Below are positions 61,186 through 64,000 of a DNA stretch of 64,000 nucleotides, piece by piece. Position numbers and translations under genes: made by a program. Position 1 is the stretch's first letter. Each line of letters starts with the position of its first letter. The notes below the pieces were generated by a model that was given only the letters and a program-made list of their open reading frames with translations, had not been told where the DNA came from and ran no database searches. Source of the stretch: Hymenobacter sublimis (GTDB lineage Bacteria > Bacteroidota > Bacteroidia > Cytophagales > Hymenobacteraceae); assembly GCF_023101345.1 (NCBI RefSeq), contig NZ_CP095848.1, positions 3,126,001-3,190,000 on the forward strand. The letters run 5' to 3'.

Positions 61186-63201
61186 ATGCTCCGCTTTTCT
61201 CGTTACCCTCTTTTTTTTCCGCTGGTTTGGCTAATTCTGCTGCTACCAGTGCTGGTACAGGCGCAACAGAAAAGCGGTTTACCTAACTCGCAACGCAAGC
61301 TGACGGCGAAAGTTATCCGCAGCGCCCGTGCCCGCACCGATGCTACCCCCGATTTTCCCAACATCAATCGGCTGGCGTATTTCGAGGATAAAAAAGCCCT
61401 GCGCGAAATTCAGCGGGCCGAAAAGCGCAAGAACTGGAACGCGGCTCGCAACCTGCTGGACGTGTACGTGAGCCGCTTCGGCATCGAGAATTTCTACAAG
61501 GATACCGGCCTACTCTGGCGGCTGGGGCAGCTCTGGGAAAAGGCCGGCAACGAAGACCGGGCCAAGGCCTACTACCGCCTAGCCCTGAAGCACCGCCGCC
61601 AAGACCTACGGAAAGTACAGCTCTACTACGACTCCCTGGAGCAGAAGCAGGCCGAGCTCTACGTGCCCCTGAAAACGTACTACGACATTGTGGAGTACCG
61701 CAAGAATATTGCCTCCTTCCGTCCGCCCAAAGGCGTGTACACCAGCATGGGCGAGGCCATCAACTCCCGGGTGGAAGACTACGGCCCCACGCTCAACTCC
61801 GACGCGGATCAGCTTATTTTCTCCTCGAAGCGGAAAATGCGCGGCCTCAACGGCATCATTGACGAAGACCTGTACACGGCCCGGCGCGAAAACGGCGTCT
61901 GGACGGATGCAGAGCCCCTACCCAAACCCATCAACTCGCCCTACAACGAAGGCTCGGCCTGCATTAGCAAGGACGGGAAAACCCTGTTTTTCGCCCGCTG
62001 TGAATGTCCTACCTGCCACGGCAACTGCGACCTGTACGTGTCTACCTTCAAGGAAGGCCAGTGGACCATGCCTAAGAGCCTGGGCGCGGGCGTGAATTCT
62101 ACGGCCTGGGACTCGCAGCCTACCCTGTCGCCGGGCGAGGATACGCTGTACTTCGCCTCCGACCGGCTGGGCGGCTTCGGCCTCTCCGATATCTGGTACA
62201 CCGTGAAGCAGAAAAATGGGCAGTGGAGCAAGGCGCAGAACATGGGCCCCACTGTGAACACCCGCGAAAGTGAGGTGAGCCCCTTCTACCACCCGCTCTA
62301 CCACGTGCTCTACTTCAGCTCCCGCGGGCAGTTGCTCAATTTCGGCGACTTCGACATTTACAAAACCTACCGGGTGCGGGGCCGCTGGCAGGAGCCTATC
62401 AACATCGGGCCACTCGTGAACGGCAAGGGCTCGGAGTACTACTTCACCATTGATTCCGACTCCAAGAGCCTGTACTACGCCCGCTCCGAGGAAAAGGAAA
62501 TGAAAAACCTCGACCTGTTTTCTTTTCCCCTGCCCATGGAGGCGCAGCCCTTGGCTACTACCCACGTGGAAGGCTTGCTAGTGGATTCTGTGAGCCAGAA
62601 GCCGCTCAACGGCATCGTCAGCATTATTGATACTGACAACGGCATTGAGGTAGCCAGCAAGTACCTACGCGACGACGGCTCCTTTGACTTCGATTTGATT
62701 GAAGGCTCCCACTACGTGATGCTGATTCAGAGCCCCGACTTTTTCAGCGTGGAAAAGAAGTTTGCCCTCCAGGGCGACACGGTGATGAAGCTGATGACCA
62801 ACTCCATCGACTACAAGCTGCCGTTAATCTTCAAAAACATCGAGTTTGACCAGGACAAGGCCACCATCCGAGCCAGCATGCACCCCATTCTGGACCGGAT
62901 TGCGGTGTTTCTAGTCGACCACCCCACGTTCCGGCTCAGCATTTCGGGCCACACCGACAGCAAGGGCGACCCGGACTTCAACATGACCCTTTCCCAAGAC
63001 CGGGCCGAAGCCATCCGACGCTACATTGAGCAGAAGGGTAAGCTCAAGCCCAACCGCATTGAAAGTATGGGCTACGGCAGCACCCAGCCCCTCAAGGACG
63101 AAGCCACTGAAGAAGACGCCCGCACCAACCGCCGCGTAGAGTTCCGCCTAATCAAACCGGAAAACGAGCAAAAGGATGCCGGCGGCAGCGGGGGATGGTA
63201 G
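61186..63201 (+). CDS. PorE-like OmpA-family protein (TPR, PD40 propeller, CRD, OmpA)
   Basis: This is a 671-residue protein. It has a signal peptide (to about VQAQ, residue 26), a helical TPR-like region (about 60-165), a PD40/WD40-like propeller (about 190-445; repeats such as ADQLIFSSKRKMRG and EDTLYFASDRLGGFG), a carboxypeptidase-regulatory-like domain from about 460 (VEGLLVDSVSQKPLNGIVS), and an OmpA C-terminal domain from about 548 with the peptidoglycan-binding ISGHTDSKGD and SQDRAEAIRRY. This order equals that of type IX secretion protein PorE. Paralogues with the same layout exist in Bacteroidota, so an exact assignment needs phylogeny. It should sit in the periplasm, bound to peptidoglycan. 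Confidence 0.85.
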   Translation: MLRFSRYPLFFPLVWLILLLPVLVQAQQKSGLPNSQRKLTAKVIRSARARTDATPDFPNINRLAYFEDKKALREIQRAEKRKNWNAARNLLDVYVSRFGIENFYKDTGLLWRLGQLWEKAGNEDRAKAYYRLALKHRRQDLRKVQLYYDSLEQKQAELYVPLKTYYDIVEYRKNIASFRPPKGVYTSMGEAINSRVEDYGPTLNSDADQLIFSSKRKMRGLNGIIDEDLYTARRENGVWTDAEPLPKPINSPYNEGSACISKDGKTLFFARCECPTCHGNCDLYVSTFKEGQWTMPKSLGAGVNSTAWDSQPTLSPGEDTLYFASDRLGGFGLSDIWYTVKQKNGQWSKAQNMGPTVNTRESEVSPFYHPLYHVLYFSSRGQLLNFGDFDIYKTYRVRGRWQEPINIGPLVNGKGSEYYFTIDSDSKSLYYARSEEKEMKNLDLFSFPLPMEAQPLATTHVEGLLVDSVSQKPLNGIVSIIDTDNGIEVASKYLRDDGSFDFDLIEGSHYVMLIQSPDFFSVEKKFALQGDTVMKLMTNSIDYKLPLIFKNIEFDQDKATIRASMHPILDRIAVFLVDHPTFRLSISGHTDSKGDPDFNMTLSQDRAEAIRRYIEQKGKLKPNRIESMGYGSTQPLKDEATEEDARTNRRVEFRLIKPENEQKDAGGSGGW

Positions 63202-63259
63202 CGCATCCGTCGCTGAAGCACGTCAATTTCGGCAACTCTGTACTGCCGAAGTGCTGTGT

Positions 63260-63442
63260 ATGCTTCTGACCTTTATCCCGTGGGCATTCGTTTTCACACT
63301 ACCTATTTACACGATTGCTGCTACCCAGATATTCTTTATAAGAAAGCCCTTGTGGGTAAAGCTGACCGCTGGTATAGGTCCTTTTCTGCTATGGCTGGCC
63401 ATTCTTTGTACTTATAAATATATTCTCCGCGGCCACCTGTAG
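63260..63442 (+). CDS. Small two-helix membrane protein
   Basis: From the ATG at 63260 the protein has 60 residues with two hydrophobic segments (LTFIPWAFVFTLPIYTIAA and LTAGIGPFLLWLAILCTYKYI) joined by a basic turn (FFIRKPLWVK). An ATG at 63176 opens the same frame inside the end of the previous gene but is less likely. No family is recognised. Its stop at 63442 abuts the stop of the convergent gene. Confidence 0.5.
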   Translation: MLLTFIPWAFVFTLPIYTIAATQIFFIRKPLWVKLTAGIGPFLLWLAILCTYKYILRGHL

Positions 63443-63958
63443 CTACCACTTCAGCTGTTGCTGTTCTTCCCCGTCGCGGAAGAGGAGGCTCTGCTTTTGG
63501 CCCTTGGCTTCGAGATTAACGATGTTCATTTGGTCAGGGAAGAGGTCCAGCAGCAGCTTGTGGCGCAGCGTGACACCGGTAGCAGAAGCCGGGAGCGGCG
63601 CCGTAAAGTAGAGCCAATACGAGTCCTTCTCTTTCTGCAGGCCGACCAAAGTTAGCGGCAGCACCGCGCCCGGGCGGGGGCTGAGTTGAACGGAGCGACG
63701 CAACAAATCAGTGAGCAATGGGTCGAGTTGAGTTCGAGCTAGTTGGTCGGTGCGGATGGGGGTAGGCTTTCCCACCGATAACTCCTTTTCTAAGTCGTCA
63801 ATAAATATTTTCAAAGCCATTTCCAGGCGTTGCTTCTCGGGGTTGAAGCGCAGCTCCATAATGCTGGCGTGGTAGGCGTGGGCCCAGGCGGCCAACTGCC
63901 CCACCAGGAGCAAGCCAGCCACTAGCAGCGTTCGACGAATGTAGGGTGAGCAGGGCAT
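63443..63958 (-). CDS. Exported DUF6702-like protein
   Basis: This is a 171-residue protein with a signal peptide (LLVAGLLLVGQLAAWAHA). The mature start AYHASIMELRFNPEKQRLEMALKIF fits the DUF6702 family of Bacteroidota, in which exported proteins begin with an HxxY/HASI-type strand; no function is known. The C terminus (SLLFRDGEEQQQLKW) is polar and ends in Trp. The gene is complete within the window. Confidence 0.75.
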   Translation of the reverse strand: MPCSPYIRRTLLVAGLLLVGQLAAWAHAYHASIMELRFNPEKQRLEMALKIFIDDLEKELSVGKPTPIRTDQLARTQLDPLLTDLLRRSVQLSPRPGAVLPLTLVGLQKEKDSYWLYFTAPLPASATGVTLRHKLLLDLFPDQMNIVNLEAKGQKQSLLFRDGEEQQQLKW

Positions 63959-64000
63959 GATCGGGAAAGAGAAATACGGAGCCGAAAAGTTGCAGGCTCC

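Overview
The window reads as chromosomal DNA from a Bacteroidota bacterium, most likely a Hymenobacter-type member of the Cytophagales. Three things support this. There are several SusC/SusD (RagA/RagB) outer-membrane pairs. There are type IX secretion proteins (a PorQ and a PorE-like OmpA protein). TAnnTTTG-type -7 promoter boxes lie ahead of several genes. Most of the DNA is GC-rich, but the SusC/SusD blocks and their flanks are visibly richer in A and T. I found no tRNA, rRNA, CRISPR array, transposase or recombinase.

Layout. 1-10 kb: the 3' end of a disordered basic protein, a thioredoxin-fold DUF255 protein, primosomal helicase PriA, two small membrane or lipoproteins, a lipoprotein methyltransferase, queA and a small basic exported protein. 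10-16 kb: an M14 metallopeptidase and a CocE/NonD serine hydrolase, divergently transcribed, then two small unknown genes. 16-20.5 kb: a SusD-SusC pair on the minus strand. 20.8-33.4 kb: RNase D, a MazG-type pyrophosphohydrolase, Dtd, a polytopic GT-C-like protein, MltG, an XRE/PrpR-like regulator, ComB, GcvT, a three-gene signalling module (CZB zinc-site protein, CHASE3 histidine kinase, Rcp1-type receiver), RNase HII and a small acidic protein. 33.9-42.7 kb: Nudix hydrolase, PlsC, GatC, a 1019-residue membrane/TPR protein, a LolD/MacB-type ABC ATPase, cobalamin adenosyltransferase, IlvE and prfB with its programmed +1 frameshift. 42.8-54.8 kb: SusD-SusC (minus), a 5'-truncated SusC (plus) and SusC-SusD (plus). 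54.8-64 kb: an SDR oxidoreductase, HslU, PorQ, Lon, a PorE-like protein, a small membrane protein and a DUF6702 exported protein.

How the genes fit together. Much of the window is housekeeping (DNA replication and restart, tRNA modification and quality control, translation termination, proteolysis, phospholipid synthesis). It is interleaved with cell-envelope functions: nutrient import through SusCD pedestal complexes, extracellular or periplasmic peptidases, cell-wall synthesis (MltG) and the type IX secretion system.

The most distinctive non-coding feature is a set of unusually long, perfectly paired inverted repeats at gene 3' ends, with stems of 18 to 48 bp. One 48-bp stem contains the stop codons of both convergent genes beside it. 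Other points of interest are a CZB-kinase-receiver module, an inverted repeat that frames a possible -7 box of a susC gene, a silent SusC barrel, and a candidate small RNA.
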